NCBI RefSeq assembly: GCF_011040385.1
Contig: NZ_JAAIKB010000003.1
Span: 62,001-126,000, forward strand
Direction: 5' to 3'
Length of the DNA: 64,000 nt
DNA from: Falsiroseomonas algicola
GTDB taxonomy: Bacteria; Pseudomonadota; Alphaproteobacteria; Acetobacterales; Acetobacteraceae
The notes below the pieces were generated by a model. That model had not been told where the DNA came from, ran no database searches, and worked only from the letters and a program-made list of their open reading frames with translations. The number at the start of each line of letters is the position of its first letter. The stretch's first letter is position 1. The translations under genes and the position numbers were made by a program. This document shows, piece after piece, positions 27,890 to 35,887 of this stretch.

Positions 27890-28840
27890 CTACTCCGCCC
27901 GGGCGCCAACCGCCCGCGCGATCTCCGCCCATTTGGCGATCTCGGCGCGCTGGAAGCTGGCGAGGTCCTCCGGCGTGCTGCCCACCGGCTCCGTCCCGGC
28001 ATTGCGCATGCGGTCCTGCACCTGGGAGTCGCGCAGCGTCGTGACGAGCGCGCGGTTGAGGCGGGCGATGGTCTCGGGCGGCGTGCGGGCGGGGGCGAAG
28101 ATGCCGTGCCAGGCGGTGCCCTCCACGCCTGGCAGCGTCTCCGCGATGGTGGGCAGGTCCGGCAGCACGGCGCTGCGGCGGGCGCCGGCCACGGCCAGGC
28201 CGCGCAGCCGCCCGGCGCGGACATGGGGCGCGAGCCCCGCGACATCCGCGATGGCCATCTGGACATGGCCGGCCGTGAGGTCGAGCAGCAGCTGGCCGCC
28301 GCCGCGGAAGGGAACGTGTTCGATGGCGATGCCGCCGGCGGCGCGCTTCAGCATCTCGGTCAGCAGATGCGGCAGGCTGCCGGACCCGGCGGAGGCATAG
28401 GTCAGGCGCGCCGGGTTGGCGCGGGCGAAGGTCACGAGTTCCGCGACGTTGCGGACCGGCACCTCCGGATGCACGGCCAGCATGAACTCGACATGCGCCA
28501 CCAGCGTCACCGGCGCGAAGTCGGCGACGGGGTCGTAGGGCATGCGCTCATAGACGGCGGGGTTGATGGAATGGGTGGCGATGTTGCCGGCGACCAGCGT
28601 GGTGCCGTCCGGCGCGCTGCGGGCCACGGCTTCCGTCCCGATCATGCCGCCGGCGCCGCCGCGGTTCTCGATGACGACGGGGTGGCCCAGAGCCTCCTGC
28701 AGACGGGGCTGCATGATCCGGGCGACGATGTCGACGGACCCGCCGGGCGGGAAGGGCACGACCAGGCGCAGCGGCGCGGCCTGGGCGAGGGCGGGGCTGG
28801 CGATGGCAAGGGCCAAGGCCGCCCTGCGGGTGATGCGCAT
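27890..28840 (-). CDS. Bug/TctC-family tripartite tricarboxylate transporter receptor
   Basis: A 316-residue periplasmic binding protein of the Bug group, which delivers carboxylates or similar small anions to TctA/TctB-type permeases. It starts with a signal peptide (MRITRRAALALAIASPALAQA, twin-Arg-like start but short). The conserved entry is PLRLVVPFPPGGSVDIVARIMQPRLQ, then NRGGAGGMIGTEAVARSAPDG and LPDLPTIAETLPGVEG. No tctA or tctB lies nearby; such orphan receptors are common in this group. The ligand is unknown. It precedes the DUF1150 gene by 63 bases in the other direction on the same strand. Confidence 0.85.
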   Translation of the reverse strand: MRITRRAALALAIASPALAQAAPLRLVVPFPPGGSVDIVARIMQPRLQEALGHPVVIENRGGAGGMIGTEAVARSAPDGTTLVAGNIATHSINPAVYERMPYDPVADFAPVTLVAHVEFMLAVHPEVPVRNVAELVTFARANPARLTYASAGSGSLPHLLTEMLKRAAGGIAIEHVPFRGGGQLLLDLTAGHVQMAIADVAGLAPHVRAGRLRGLAVAGARRSAVLPDLPTIAETLPGVEGTAWHGIFAPARTPPETIARLNRALVTTLRDSQVQDRMRNAGTEPVGSTPEDLASFQRAEIAKWAEIARAVGARAE

Positions 28841-28903
28841 GGATGTCCCCCCAACGGATGTCGTTGGGGGGAGGCTAGGGGTGGCAGGGCGCGGCGGGAA
28901 GCC

Positions 28904-29158
28904 TCAGTGAACCGAGGCCGGTTCCATGTCGTGCTGGCGGATCGCGGCGGCGGCCAGGCTCGCGCTGGGTGCGGCGCCGATCGGCGTGCCATCCGCGGCG
29001 TGGATGCTGAAGGCGACGGCGCCGTTCATCACGACCGGGCGGAGATAGGCGACATGGTCGGCGCCGAGGCGCGCGAAATCGCGGTTGGACAGGCTGCGCA
29101 GGGAACTGGTGCTGAGGAACAGGCGGCCCTCATCGGCACCGGTGTCATAGTCGTTCAT
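28904..29158 (-). CDS. DUF1150 family protein
   Basis: An 84-residue protein matching DUF1150, a small alphaproteobacterial family commonly located next to small heat-shock genes. Features: SLRSLSNRDFARLGADHVAYLRPVV, GAVAFSIHAADGTPIG and ASLAAAAIRQHDMEPASVH; a compact alpha/beta domain with no membrane segment. It lies 63 bases downstream of hsp20 on the same strand and is probably co-transcribed with it. The family's molecular function is unknown; a role tied to heat shock is inferred from position. Confidence 0.82.
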   Translation of the reverse strand: MNDYDTGADEGRLFLSTSSLRSLSNRDFARLGADHVAYLRPVVMNGAVAFSIHAADGTPIGAAPSASLAAAAIRQHDMEPASVH

Positions 29159-29221
29159 GGTGTTCTCCTTCCGGCACGTCCATCGGGCCCGTGCGGTTGA
29201 ACGCGGGAGCGGTATCCGGGA

Positions 29222-29719
29222 TCACCCCTCCCTGTTGCGGAACCCGTTCAGCGGCGCAGGCGGCAGGTCGCCCACCTGGCTGACGACGGGACGTTGCGGC
29301 GCGCCATTGCCGCGCGTCGCGATCTGGATGGTCTTCACCCGCACTTCCGGCACGGGGCGGCGCAGGTCCACATGCAGCAGGCCGTTGTCGAGCCAGGCGC
29401 CCTCCACCTCGATGCCCTCGGCCAGCACGAAGGCGCGCTGGAACTGCCGCGCGGCGATGCCGCGATGCAGGAAGATCCGCCCTTCGGAATCGTCGCGCTG
29501 CCGGCCGCGGATGACAAGCTGGTTGTCCTCCTGCGTGATCTGCAGATCGTCCATCGAGAAGCCGGCCACGGCGAGCGTGATGCGGAGCCGCGTCTCGCCG
29601 GTCTGCTCGATGTTGTAGGGGGGGTAGCCGTCAGCCGATCTCTGCACCCGGTCGAGCATCTGCTCGAGATGATCGAAGCCGAGGAACAGCGGCGAGCCGA
29701 AGAGGGAAGGGCGGGACAT
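29222..29719 (-). CDS. Hsp20-family small heat-shock protein
   Basis: A 165-residue chaperone that binds unfolding proteins. The alpha-crystallin domain (about residues 33-135) contains PPYNIEQTGETRLRITLAVAGF, the strand QLVIRGRQRDDSEGRIFLHRGIAARQFQRAF (IbpA-like R-G-I-A-x-R-x-F block), and the domain end GLLHVDLRRPVPEVRVKTIQI. The I-x-I motif of the C-terminal tail is less clear. The closest named group is the class A (IbpA/HspA-like) alphaproteobacterial sHSPs. The start codon sits downstream of a hairpin that may hold the ribosome binding site (29720-29750). Confidence 0.9.
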   Translation of the reverse strand: MSRPSLFGSPLFLGFDHLEQMLDRVQRSADGYPPYNIEQTGETRLRITLAVAGFSMDDLQITQEDNQLVIRGRQRDDSEGRIFLHRGIAARQFQRAFVLAEGIEVEGAWLDNGLLHVDLRRPVPEVRVKTIQIATRGNGAPQRPVVSQVGDLPPAPLNGFRNREG

Positions 29720-29750
29720 CGTCTAGTCTATGCCTCCTCGCATAGGAGCG
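29720..29750 (-). promoter_or_regulatory. Candidate two-state hairpin (possible ROSE-like RNA thermometer) before hsp20
   Basis: Two mutually exclusive foldings of the hsp20 leader are visible. In one, CTATGC (29740-29745 on the minus strand) pairs with GCATAG (29728-29733), leaving the Shine-Dalgarno-like GAGGAG in the loop. In the other, CTCCT (29744-29748) pairs with AGGAG (29734-29738), sequestering it. ROSE thermometers in other alphaproteobacterial sHSP genes pair the SD with a U-Y-GCU element; UCGCU is present here just upstream. The spacing from GGAGG to the ATG is 13 bases, longer than usual. Function is inference. Confidence 0.38.
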
Positions 29751-29814
29751 AAGCGTTGGTCGGCGGGGCCCCAAGGCACCCCGTGAGCCCTGATTTTGGC
29801 GGGACAGGCCGCCG

Positions 29815-29843
29815 TTGCAAGGGGGGCGGGCCGGGGCTACCTG
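29815..29843 (+). promoter_or_regulatory. Weak candidate promoter for def-fmt-truA
   Basis: TTGCAA (29815-29820) and TACCTG (29838-29843) are separated by 17 bases, about 30 bases upstream of the def start. The -10 box is imperfect and the region is G-rich, so this is only a candidate. Confidence 0.28.
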
Positions 29844-29873
29844 TGCGCGCCCCTTCCGCCACCAAGGCCTGCC

Positions 29874-30407
29874 ATGTCCGCTGACCCCGCGTTGATGCCG
29901 ATCCTCTATGTCCCCGACCCCAGGCTGCGCGCCAAGGCGAAGCCGGTGACGGCGGCAGGGTCGGAGATCGCGGCGCTGTCGGAGCGGATGCTGGCCACCA
30001 TGTACAAGGCGCCGGGGATCGGTCTGGCGGCGCCCCAGGTGGGGGAGATGCTGCGCCTGGTCGTCATCGACCTGCATGAGAACGATATCCGCGCGCCGAT
30101 GGTGCTGGTGAACCCGACCATCGTGGCGGCGAGCCAGGACCTGGCGACGCGGGAGGAAGGGTGCCTGTCCCTGCCGAACCAGTTCGCGGAAGTGACGCGG
30201 CCGGCGCGGGTGAAGGTGGCCTACCAGGACCTCACGGGGGCGAAGAAGGAGGTCGAGGGCGAGGGGCTGCTGGCGGCCTGCCTGCAGCATGAGATCGACC
30301 ACCTCGATGGCGTGCTCTTCGTGGACCACATCTCGGCGCTGAAGCGGAACATGCTGCTGCGCAAGCTGGCCAAGGAGCTGAAGGCCAAGGCGGCGGAGAA
30401 GGAATGA
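29874..30407 (+). CDS. def: Peptide deformylase
   Basis: A 177-residue metal-dependent enzyme that removes the N-formyl group from nascent proteins. The three motifs are present: GIGLAAPQ (near residue 47), EGCLSLP with the metal-binding Cys (near 93), and [12 protein letters not shown] with the two metal His and catalytic Glu (near 134). The start ATG at 29874 gives [16 protein letters not shown]; a 26-residue longer reading back to 29796 has no good site. fmt overlaps its stop by four bases. These paired genes add and remove the formyl group. Confidence 0.95.
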   Translation: MSADPALMPILYVPDPRLRAKAKPVTAAGSEIAALSERMLATMYKAPGIGLAAPQVGEMLRLVVIDLHENDIRAPMVLVNPTIVAASQDLATREEGCLSLPNQFAEVTRPARVKVAYQDLTGAKKEVEGEGLLAACLQHEIDHLDGVLFVDHISALKRNMLLRKLAKELKAKAAEKE

Positions 30408-31330
30408 GCCGCTCGCTCCGCCTGGCCTTCATGGGCAGCCCGGACTTCTCGGTGCCGGCGCTGCGCGCGTTGCACGGGGCGGGGCATCAGATCGTCGCGG
30501 TCTACACCCAGCCGCCCAAGCCCGCGGGGCGCGGGCAGAAGGAGACGCCGTGCCCGGTGCATCGGGCGGCGCTGGAACTGGGGCTGCCGGTGCGCACGCC
30601 CCCGCGGGTCCGCAAGGATGAGGCGGAGCATGCGGCGTTCCGGGCGCTCGACCTGGATGTGGCGGTGGTCGCGGCCTATGGGCTGATCCTGCCGAAGGCG
30701 ATGCTGGACGCGCCGCGGCGGGGCTGCCTCAACATCCATGCCTCCCTGCTGCCGCGCTGGCGGGGCGCCGGGCCGATCCAGGCGGCGATCCTGGCCGGGG
30801 ACACGGAGACCGGCATCACCATCATGCGGATGGAGGAGGGGCTGGATACCGGCCCCATGCTGCTGCGGCAGGCCGTGCCGATCACGCCGCGCATGACGAC
30901 GCCCGAACTGCATGACGCGCTGGCCGCGATCGGCGGGCCGATGGTGCTGCGGGCGCTGGAGGAGAATCCGGAGCCGGTGCCGCAGCCGGAGGAAGGCGTG
31001 ACCTATGCGCCGAAGCTCGCCAAGGCGGATGGGCGGATCGACTGGTGGCAGGATGCGGCCGCGCTGGACCGACGCATCCGCGCCATGAACCCCTGGCCCG
31101 GCTGCTTCTTCCAGGCGGGGGCGGAGGTGATCCGGGTGCATGCGGCGGAGCCCGTGGAAGGCGGCGGCCTGCCCGGTACGGTGCTGGACGGCGCGCCCAC
31201 CATCGCCTGCGGGGTCGGTGCCATCCGGCTCACGCGCCTGCAGCGCGCCGGCAAGGCGGCGCTGCCGGCGGCGGAGTTCCTGCGGGGCTTCCCGATGCCG
31301 GTCGGCACCGTTCTCGCGCCTTCCGCCTGA
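30404..31330 (+). CDS. fmt: Methionyl-tRNA formyltransferase
   Basis: A 308-residue enzyme that formylates initiator Met-tRNA with 10-formyl-tetrahydrofolate. The N-terminal transferase domain has [18 protein letters not shown] and the catalytic block [18 protein letters not shown] (here [15 protein letters not shown]), then [26 protein letters not shown]. The C-terminal OB-like tRNA-binding domain starts near [15 protein letters not shown]. It overlaps def by ATGA and truA by TGATG, so translation of the three genes is probably coupled. Confidence 0.96.
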   Translation: MSRSLRLAFMGSPDFSVPALRALHGAGHQIVAVYTQPPKPAGRGQKETPCPVHRAALELGLPVRTPPRVRKDEAEHAAFRALDLDVAVVAAYGLILPKAMLDAPRRGCLNIHASLLPRWRGAGPIQAAILAGDTETGITIMRMEEGLDTGPMLLRQAVPITPRMTTPELHDALAAIGGPMVLRALEENPEPVPQPEEGVTYAPKLAKADGRIDWWQDAAALDRRIRAMNPWPGCFFQAGAEVIRVHAAEPVEGGGLPGTVLDGAPTIACGVGAIRLTRLQRAGKAALPAAEFLRGFPMPVGTVLAPSA

Positions 31331-32091
31331 TGCCGCGCTACGCGCTGCGCCTGGAATATGACGGCACGGAATTCTGCGGCTGGCAGCGGCAGGGCGACCT
31401 GCCCTCCGTGCAGAAGGTGCTGGAGGAAGCCTGCGCCTTCCTGAACCATGGCGTGCTGCCCACCGCGACGGCGGCCGGGCGCACCGATGCCGGGGTGCAT
31501 GCGGAGGCAGCGGTCGCGGATGTGGACCTGGCGCAGGACCTCCCGGCCTATCGCATCCGGGATGCCATCAACTTCCGCACCCTGCCGCACCCCGTCGTCG
31601 TCACCGCCGCGGCGCGCGTGGCCGACGATTGGTCGGCGCGCTTCGACTGCATCGGGCGGGGCTACCGCTACCGCATCCTCAACCGGCCTTCACGGCCGGG
31701 GATGGAGCCCGGCAAGGTCTGGCATGTGAAGCGAAGGCTGGATGCGGGCGCGATGCACGAAGCCGCGCAGATGCTGCTCGGCCGGCATGATTTCTCCGCC
31801 TTCCGCGCGGCCTCCTGCCAGGCGAAGTCGGCGCTGCGGACGCTCGATCGGCTGGATGTGTCGCGCATCGGCGAGGAAGTGGTGATCGTGGCGGAGGCCC
31901 GGTCCTTCCTGCACCACCAGGTCCGCAACCTCGTCGGCACGCTGGTCGAGGTGGGGGATGGACGGCGGCCGGTGACCTGGCCGCGCGCGCTGCTGGAAGG
32001 GCGGGACCGCACCAAGGCGGGCATGACGGCGCCGCCGGATGGGCTGGTGTTCCGCTATGCGAGGTACGAGCCGGAGCCCGACTGGACCTGA
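31330..32091 (+). CDS. truA: tRNA pseudouridine(38-40) synthase TruA
   Basis: A 253-residue enzyme that isomerises uridines 38, 39 and 40 in the anticodon arm of tRNAs. The start PRYALRLEYDGTEFCGWQRQ is characteristic; the catalytic Asp lies in AAGRTDAGVHAEAAV (near residue 52); later blocks are RYRILNRPSRP, LLGRHDFSAFRAASCQAKS and FLHHQVRNLVGTLVEVG. The ATG overlaps the fmt stop (TGATG). The gene ends three bases before a convergent dehydrogenase gene, leaving almost no room for a terminator. Confidence 0.95.
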   Translation: MPRYALRLEYDGTEFCGWQRQGDLPSVQKVLEEACAFLNHGVLPTATAAGRTDAGVHAEAAVADVDLAQDLPAYRIRDAINFRTLPHPVVVTAAARVADDWSARFDCIGRGYRYRILNRPSRPGMEPGKVWHVKRRLDAGAMHEAAQMLLGRHDFSAFRAASCQAKSALRTLDRLDVSRIGEEVVIVAEARSFLHHQVRNLVGTLVEVGDGRRPVTWPRALLEGRDRTKAGMTAPPDGLVFRYARYEPEPDWT

Positions 32092-32094
32092 GGG

Positions 32095-33141
32095 CTACAG
32101 CGGCTCCGGCGCCTCCAGCTCGAAGCGCTGGGCGAGCTTCGCCAGCGCCGGCGGGATGCCGGGGTGCAGCGCCACGCCCTTCTCCATCGCCTCCGCCCGT
32201 CGCGCCATGGCGCGTTCGCCGGGCAGGCGGGGGGCGCCCTGGCCGGGGCGGGGTGGGTTCGCGTGGACGGCATCCGCCATCCAGCCGGTCTCCCGCATGA
32301 AACCCTCCGTGCCCCCGAAGCGGGCGGGATCCAGCACCATGACCAGGACGGAGGCGCCCCAGCCCGTGGGGTTGTCGGCACGGCCATGGCCGGCCAGGGC
32401 GCTGGTCAGTGCCTCCACCAGCAATCCCAGCGCATAGCCCTTGTGCCCGGCCTCGATGCCGCCCAGCGGCAGCAGCGTGCCATCGGCCCAGAAGGCGTTG
32501 GGGTCGGTCGTCGGGTTGCCCGCGCCATCCAGCAGCCAGGGATGGTCGAAATGCCGCCCCTCCGCGCGCTTGCGCGCCGTCATGCCGTTGGTGGTGTTGG
32601 ACATGGAGACGTCGATGATCACGGGGCCGGCGGGCGTCGGCCAGGCGGCGGCCAGCGGGTTCGGCGTATAGACCCGCCGCGTCCCGCCCCAGGGTGCCAC
32701 GCTGCCCGTGGCGGGGTCGGAGCAGGTGAGGATCAGCATGCGCCCGGCGGCGGCGACCGGCGGGCCATAGGCGGCGAGGCAGCCGATGTGGTGGCAGCGC
32801 CTGATGCTGATGGCGCCCATGCCGAAATCCGCAGCCAGTTCCTGCGCCTTGTCGATGGCGCGACGCACCAGCCAGGGGCCGGGCAGCTTGCGGCCATCCC
32901 AGGTCTCCGCGACCGGCGTCGCCGCCACCAACTCGGGCTCCCCGCAGGCGCGCATGTCGCCGGTGGCCAGCGCATCGAGGTAGGGCGTCAGTAGCGCCAG
33001 GCCATGCGTGTCATGGCCCATCAGGTCGCCTTCCAGCAGCACCTCCGCCACCGCCCGCGCCTTCTCGGGGTCGAGCCCCGCCGCCGTGCAGGCGCTGATG
33101 GCGAATTGGCGCAGCCCCGCCACCTCATGCCGAACGGTCAT
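32095..33141 (-). CDS. Ldh-family (malate/L-lactate/ureidoglycolate dehydrogenase-like) oxidoreductase
   Basis: A 348-residue NAD(P)-dependent dehydrogenase of the type-2 malate/L-lactate dehydrogenase family (not the Rossmann LDH family). It carries GDLMGHDTHGLALLTPYLDAL near the N-terminus with the catalytic His, CHHIGCLAAYG, PNPLAAAWPTPAGPVIIDVSMS, and GIEAGHKGYALGLLVEALTSAL. Possible substrates include malate, sulfolactate, ureidoglycolate and 2-oxo acids. The start ATG at 33141 has GGGGAG upstream. It converges on truA and follows a small membrane protein gene on the same strand. Confidence 0.85.
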   Translation of the reverse strand: MTVRHEVAGLRQFAISACTAAGLDPEKARAVAEVLLEGDLMGHDTHGLALLTPYLDALATGDMRACGEPELVAATPVAETWDGRKLPGPWLVRRAIDKAQELAADFGMGAISIRRCHHIGCLAAYGPPVAAAGRMLILTCSDPATGSVAPWGGTRRVYTPNPLAAAWPTPAGPVIIDVSMSNTTNGMTARKRAEGRHFDHPWLLDGAGNPTTDPNAFWADGTLLPLGGIEAGHKGYALGLLVEALTSALAGHGRADNPTGWGASVLVMVLDPARFGGTEGFMRETGWMADAVHANPPRPGQGAPRLPGERAMARRAEAMEKGVALHPGIPPALAKLAQRFELEAPEPL

Positions 33142-33167
33142 GCGACACTCCCCCCTTGTGGTCTTGT

Positions 33168-33659
33168 TCAGCCCAGCGACAGCCGCTGCGCGAGCCCCGC
33201 CAGGAACAGGCCGATGACGAGGTCGAGGAAGACCACCGCCGTCGCCCTGCTGCCCGTGACGCCGAGTCCCACGCGCACGGTGAACCATTCCAGCCAGACG
33301 AGGTAGCCGAAAGCCGCCAGCGTCAGGCCCTGCACGATCAGCCCGCCAGCGCCGAGGACGACCGGCACGGAGAGCGCCAGCCAGAGCAGGTACTGGATGA
33401 TGTTGATCCAGTTCCACCCGGCGACGAAGCGTGGCCAGGCGGCCGCTCGGCCCCAGAGCGAGGCGATCCCGAAGGTGACGAGCGGGAAGACGGTCCAGCC
33501 CATGACGTAGGTGATGAGCTCTGCCGCCAGCGGCCGGCCCAGCACCTCGATCCCCGCGCCCGCCTGCGCCCAGCCGAAGAAGCGCAGCGCCAGGAAGGCG
33601 GGCAGGCAGATCGCGGCGGCGATGAAGGACCGCCAGGCACCCCGGGGGGTGCTTTCCAT
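33168..33659 (-). CDS. Small multi-pass membrane protein of unknown function
   Basis: A 163-residue protein with four or five hydrophobic helices (for example AICLPAFLALRFFGWA, INIIQYLLWLALSVPVVLGA, TAVVFLDLVIGLFLAGLAQ). Charged residues are few. No family is recognised; it lies between the Ldh-type dehydrogenase and dapE on the minus strand. I start at MESTPRGAWRSF (ATG 33659), which has AGGAGG eleven bases upstream; a TTG at 33734 would extend it by 25 residues but lacks a site. No catalytic motif is seen. Confidence 0.6.
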   Translation of the reverse strand: MESTPRGAWRSFIAAAICLPAFLALRFFGWAQAGAGIEVLGRPLAAELITYVMGWTVFPLVTFGIASLWGRAAAWPRFVAGWNWINIIQYLLWLALSVPVVLGAGGLIVQGLTLAAFGYLVWLEWFTVRVGLGVTGSRATAVVFLDLVIGLFLAGLAQRLSLG

Positions 33660-33775
33660 CAGCACCATCCCCTCCTGCCGTCCGCGCGCAAGCAGGAAGG
33701 CCCCGGCCATGCCGGCGGCGATGACGAGCCGCAATGGGGGCCCCTGGGGCGGGTCCGGCGGCGGGGGGGCACCGC

Positions 33776-34897
33776 TCAGCCGAGCACCTCCTCGATCACC
33801 CGGGCGTAGAGGCGGGAGAGGGCGCGGAGTTCCTCGACCGGCGTGCGTTCATCCGCCTGGTGCATGGTGGCGCCGACGGCGCCGAGTTCCGCCACCGGGC
33901 AGTGCTTCGCCACGAAGCGGGCATCGGAGGTGCCGCCACCGGTATCGAGCGTCGGCTCCCGCCCGCATTCGGCGCGCACGGCGCGCACCAGCGCATCGAC
34001 GAAGGGGCCGGGCTGCGTCAGAAAACTCTCGCCCGAGCATTCGATGGCGAGGTCGTGGCGCGGCGCCTCGGCCTCCAGCGCCGCCTTGATGCGGGCGGTC
34101 AGGCTGGCTTCGGTATGCAGCTCGTTGAAGCGGATGTTGAGCCGCGCGGTGGCCTTCCCCGGGATGACGTTGGTGGCGGGGTTGCCGACATCGACGCTGG
34201 TGACCTGCAGGCTCGTCGGCTCGAAGAAGCGCGTGCCGGCGTCGAGCGGCTCGGCCGTCAGCGCGTGCAGCACGCGGACCAGGCGGTGCACGGGGTTGTC
34301 GGCGCGCTGGGGATAGGCGGCGTGGCCCTGGGTGCCGTGGACGGTGATGGCCGCATTCAGGCTGCCGCGGCGGCCGACCTTGATGGTGTCGCCAAGCTCG
34401 ACCTTGCTGGTGGGCTCGCCGACCAGGCAGCAATCGGGGATCCCGCCGCGATCCTTCAGCCAGCCCAGCACCTTCACCGTGCCGTCCAGCGCCGGGCCTT
34501 CCTCGTCCCCGGTGATGAGCAGCGAGAGGCTGCCCGGCAGGTCCGGGCGGCGTTCCAGCACGCCGGCGACCGCGGCGACGAAGGCGGCGACGCCGCCCTT
34601 CATGTCGGTGGCGCCGCGGCCGTAGAGCACGCCGTCCCGCACCTCCGCCCCGAAGGGATCGGTGGTCCAGGGCGCCTGGCCGGGCGGCACGACATCGGTG
34701 TGGCCCGCGAACATCAGATGCGGGCCTGCGGTGCCGCGCCGCGCGTAGAGGTTCGGCGTGGTGCCGAAATCGACGCGCTGGCAGACGAAGCCGAGCGGCG
34801 TGAGCGCCGCTTCCAGCACTGCCAGCGCGCCGTCATCCGCGGGGGTGACGGAGCGGCAGCGGATCAGCGCCTGGGCGAGGGGAAGGGGGTCGGCCAC
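33776..34897 (-). CDS. dapE: Succinyl-diaminopimelate desuccinylase
   Basis: A 373-residue dinuclear zinc M20 enzyme that releases L,L-diaminopimelate in lysine and peptidoglycan precursor synthesis. Zinc motifs: LMFAGHTDVVPPG (His, Asp near 68), GRGATDMKGGVAAFVAAV, the catalytic Glu in LITGDEEGPALDGT, and TGGGTSDARFVAKHCPVAELG near the C-terminus (ligand region). DapE is distinguished from other M20 enzymes by the R-G-x-x-D-M-K-G-G block and RNVIPG-like NVIPGKATARLNIRF. dapD lies nine bases upstream on the same strand. Confidence 0.95.
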   Translation of the reverse strand: MADPLPLAQALIRCRSVTPADDGALAVLEAALTPLGFVCQRVDFGTTPNLYARRGTAGPHLMFAGHTDVVPPGQAPWTTDPFGAEVRDGVLYGRGATDMKGGVAAFVAAVAGVLERRPDLPGSLSLLITGDEEGPALDGTVKVLGWLKDRGGIPDCCLVGEPTSKVELGDTIKVGRRGSLNAAITVHGTQGHAAYPQRADNPVHRLVRVLHALTAEPLDAGTRFFEPTSLQVTSVDVGNPATNVIPGKATARLNIRFNELHTEASLTARIKAALEAEAPRHDLAIECSGESFLTQPGPFVDALVRAVRAECGREPTLDTGGGTSDARFVAKHCPVAELGAVGATMHQADERTPVEELRALSRLYARVIEEVLG

Positions 34898-34906
34898 GAC
34901 CTCCGC

Positions 34907-35743
34907 TTAATCCCGCAGCAGGTCGTTGATGCTGGTCTTGGCGCGGGTCTTCTCATCCACGCGCTTGACGATGACGGCGCAGTAGAGGGAGGGGCCCGGC
35001 GTGCCATCCGGCAGCGGCTTGCCGGGCAGGGAGCCGGAGACGACGACGGAATAGGCGGGGACGCGGCCGTAGAAGATCTCGCCCGTCGCGCGGTCGATGA
35101 TCTTGGTGGACATGCCGAGATAGACGCCCATGGACAGCACGCTGCCGCGTTCCACGATCACGCCTTCCGCGACCTCCGACCGGGCGCCGATGAAGCAGTC
35201 ATCCTCGATGACGACGGGGTTGGCCTGCAGCGGTTCCAGCACGCCGCCGATGCCGGCGCCGCCGGAGATGTGGCAGTTCTTGCCGATCTGCGCGCAGGAC
35301 CCGACGGTGGCCCAGGTATCCACCATGGTGCCGCTGTCGACATAGGCGCCGAGATTGACGAAGGACGGCATCAGGATGACGCCGGGCGCGATGTAGGCGC
35401 TGCGGCGCACGACGGCGCCCGGCACCGCGCGGAAGCCCGCCGCCTTGAAGCGGTTCTCGCCCCATCCCTCGAACTTCAACGGCACCTTGTCATAGGCGCC
35501 GGCGGCCGTGTCCATCGGCTGGCTGTCGGACAGGCGGAAGGACATCAGCACCGCCTGCTTCAGCCACTGGTTCACGCGCCAGCCGCCCTTGCCGTCCGGC
35601 TCCGCCACGCGGGCGCCGCCGGAGTCGAGCAGCGCGAGCGCTTCCTCCACCGCGTTGCGGTCGGCGCCATGGGTCTGCGCATTCAGCGTGTCCCGGCGGG
35701 CCCAGAGTGCCTCGATGCGGGCCTGGAGGGCGGTCTTGTCCAT
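34907..35743 (-). CDS. dapD: 2,3,4,5-tetrahydropyridine-2,6-dicarboxylate N-succinyltransferase
   Basis: A 278-residue acyltransferase that succinylates tetrahydrodipicolinate, the step before DapC and DapE. The C-terminal half is a left-handed beta-helix with hexapeptide repeats: [30 protein letters not shown] repeats, [50 protein letters not shown]. The N-terminal domain includes [29 protein letters not shown]. It is upstream of dapE with a nine-base gap, so both are in the same operon. Confidence 0.96.
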   Translation of the reverse strand: MDKTALQARIEALWARRDTLNAQTHGADRNAVEEALALLDSGGARVAEPDGKGGWRVNQWLKQAVLMSFRLSDSQPMDTAAGAYDKVPLKFEGWGENRFKAAGFRAVPGAVVRRSAYIAPGVILMPSFVNLGAYVDSGTMVDTWATVGSCAQIGKNCHISGGAGIGGVLEPLQANPVVIEDDCFIGARSEVAEGVIVERGSVLSMGVYLGMSTKIIDRATGEIFYGRVPAYSVVVSGSLPGKPLPDGTPGPSLYCAVIVKRVDEKTRAKTSINDLLRD

Positions 35744-35887
35744 GGTGGTTCGCGTGTCCTGGCGGGGAGGGTTCGATGCGCGGGACCATGCATAGCGCGC
35801 CAGCGCGATGTCAACGGAAGGGGGCGCCCCAGGGGCACGCCTGTCTCGCTAACCGGCAATTCACCCGGCTCCCGCATCCTGCCGCGC

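Noticed and set aside
33734-35887. Upstream extension of the GGDEF gene across dapE and dapD
   Set aside because: The open frame is continuous but overlaps two clear opposite-strand genes; the real start at 35888 begins the recognisable PAS-like domain.
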